Source of the DNA: Desulfobacterales bacterium
Lineage (GTDB): Bacteria > Desulfobacterota > Desulfobacteria > Desulfobacterales > Desulfobacteraceae
Assembly: GCA_022361135.1 (NCBI GenBank)
Contig: JAKSBM010000747.1
Location: forward strand, 1-6,542
Length of the DNA stretch: 6,542 nucleotides
Reading direction: 5' to 3'
Of the stretch, positions 5,835 through 6,542 are shown piece after piece. Under the pieces are notes generated by a model. The model was given only the letters and a program-made list of their open reading frames with translations, was not told the DNA's origin and made no database searches. The first letter of the stretch is position 1. Each line of letters opens with the position of its first letter. A program made the position numbers and the translations under genes.

Positions 5835-6542
5835 ATGAATCCTGGAATTTTCAGAGAATACGATATCCGCGGCGTTGCCGGTGTTGATTTTTCAGAGGAC
5901 GATGTAAAATTGATAGGCCGGGCCTACGGCACCATGCTCCGGGGCCAGGGGCGGAAACGCCTTTCCGTGGGCCGGGATTGTCGGGAAACTTCGGAAGCCT
6001 ATTCCCGGGCATTCATTGAAGGTATCCTGTCCACGGGCTGTGATGTGGTGGACATTGGGGTTTGCCCCACGCCGGTGCTTTATTTTTCCATCCAGCACTT
6101 GGAGCTGGAGGGGGGCGGCATGGTTACGGCCAGCCACAATCCACCGGAATACAATGGATTCAAGCTCATGTCCGGCACCGATTCCATCCACAGCCAGGGG
6201 CTCCAGGATATCCGGAAAATCATCCAGAGCGGTGAATATGAAAACGGGCAGGGGCGTTTGACCACCGCCGATGTCCTCACCCCCTACATGGCCCAGATCC
6301 AGGACAATATTTCCCTGAAAGCCCCCCTGCGGGTGGGGGTGGATGCCGGGAACGGCACCGGCGGCGTGACTGCCCTGCCTGTACTTAAGGCCCTGGGCTG
6401 TGAAGTCCATGATATCTTCTGCGACATGGACGGTCGCTTTCCCAACCACGAGGCCGACCCCACCCAGAAAAAGAACCTGACCCAGCTCATCGAGCTGGTA
6501 CGGAAGGAAAAACTGGACATCGGCATCGGCTATGACGGGGAC
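5835..6542 (+). CDS. Phosphomannomutase/phosphoglucomutase, N-terminal part (partial)
   Basis: These are the first 236 codons of an alpha-D-phosphohexomutase; the window ends inside the gene. The enzyme interconverts hexose 6-phosphate and 1-phosphate through a phosphoserine, supplying mannose-1-P or glucose-1-P for sugar nucleotides used in LPS, exopolysaccharide or glycogen-type pathways. Domain 1 begins IFREYDIRG (5-13), with GRDCRETS (46-53) and the active-site loop TASHNPPEYNGFK (98-110), where Ser100 is the phosphorylated residue. Domain 2 has VGVDAGNGTGG (167-177) and the FPNHEADPT segment (202-210). The last residues visible are YDGD (233-236), the start of the metal-binding DGDGDR loop. 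The wording resembles AlgC/ManB-type bifunctional PMM/PGM rather than GlmM, but the sugar-specificity loop of domain 3 lies outside the window, so I give no symbol. AGGAG (5825-5829) lies 5 bases before ATG 5835, a strong ribosome site, and uppP ends 10 bases upstream. Confidence 0.9.
   Translation, partial: MNPGIFREYDIRGVAGVDFSEDDVKLIGRAYGTMLRGQGRKRLSVGRDCRETSEAYSRAFIEGILSTGCDVVDIGVCPTPVLYFSIQHLELEGGGMVTASHNPPEYNGFKLMSGTDSIHSQGLQDIRKIIQSGEYENGQGRLTTADVLTPYMAQIQDNISLKAPLRVGVDAGNGTGGVTALPVLKALGCEVHDIFCDMDGRFPNHEADPTQKKNLTQLIELVRKEKLDIGIGYDGD

Overview
The window looks like a moderately GC-rich chromosome segment from a Gram-negative anaerobe, most likely a sulfate-reducing Desulfobacterota (deltaproteobacterial) lineage. 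Four things point there: a DapL-type LL-diaminopimelate aminotransferase end, tandem moeA-like genes with the second fused to a periplasmic-binding-protein-like domain, an OmpA-type lipoprotein that implies an outer membrane, and a strong preference for G/C at third codon positions. The taxonomic call is inference from gene content; no rRNA or other marker is present.

Layout. Bases 1-170 hold the last 55 codons of dapL (+). A moeA frame starts on the last base of the dapL stop codon and runs to 1393, but an in-frame TAA at 263-265 (codon 32) interrupts it. The 365 codons after a possible GTG restart at 296 are intact and carry all the recognisable MoeA motifs. After 23 bases comes a 643-residue MoeA-PBP fusion (1417-3348, +). 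These three form a head-to-tail unit that ends at a strong hairpin (3395-3428). The hairpin has T-rich sequence on both sides, so it can also terminate the convergent gene on the other strand. That gene (3472-4626, -) encodes an outer-membrane-type lipoprotein with a von Willebrand factor A domain, a calcium-type linker and an OmpA peptidoglycan-binding domain.

A divergent, AT-richer spacer of about 370 bases (4627-4999) follows. It has possible promoters for both directions and some potential RNA hairpins, but no gene I can support. Then come uppP (5000-5824, +; undecaprenyl-diphosphate phosphatase) and, 10 bases later, the first 236 codons of a phosphomannomutase/phosphoglucomutase (5835 to the window end, +), which is cut inside its metal-binding loop.

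How the genes fit together. The left block joins diaminopimelate/lysine synthesis with the metal-insertion step of molybdenum (or tungsten) cofactor synthesis, as expected for an organism using Mo/W enzymes such as formate dehydrogenases. The right block concerns the envelope: a peptidoglycan-tethered lipoprotein, recycling of the undecaprenyl lipid carrier, and hexose-phosphate interconversion for sugar-nucleotide precursors of surface polysaccharide. I see no mobile element, CRISPR array, tRNA, rRNA or defence system. The most noteworthy anomaly is the nonsense codon in the first moeA.
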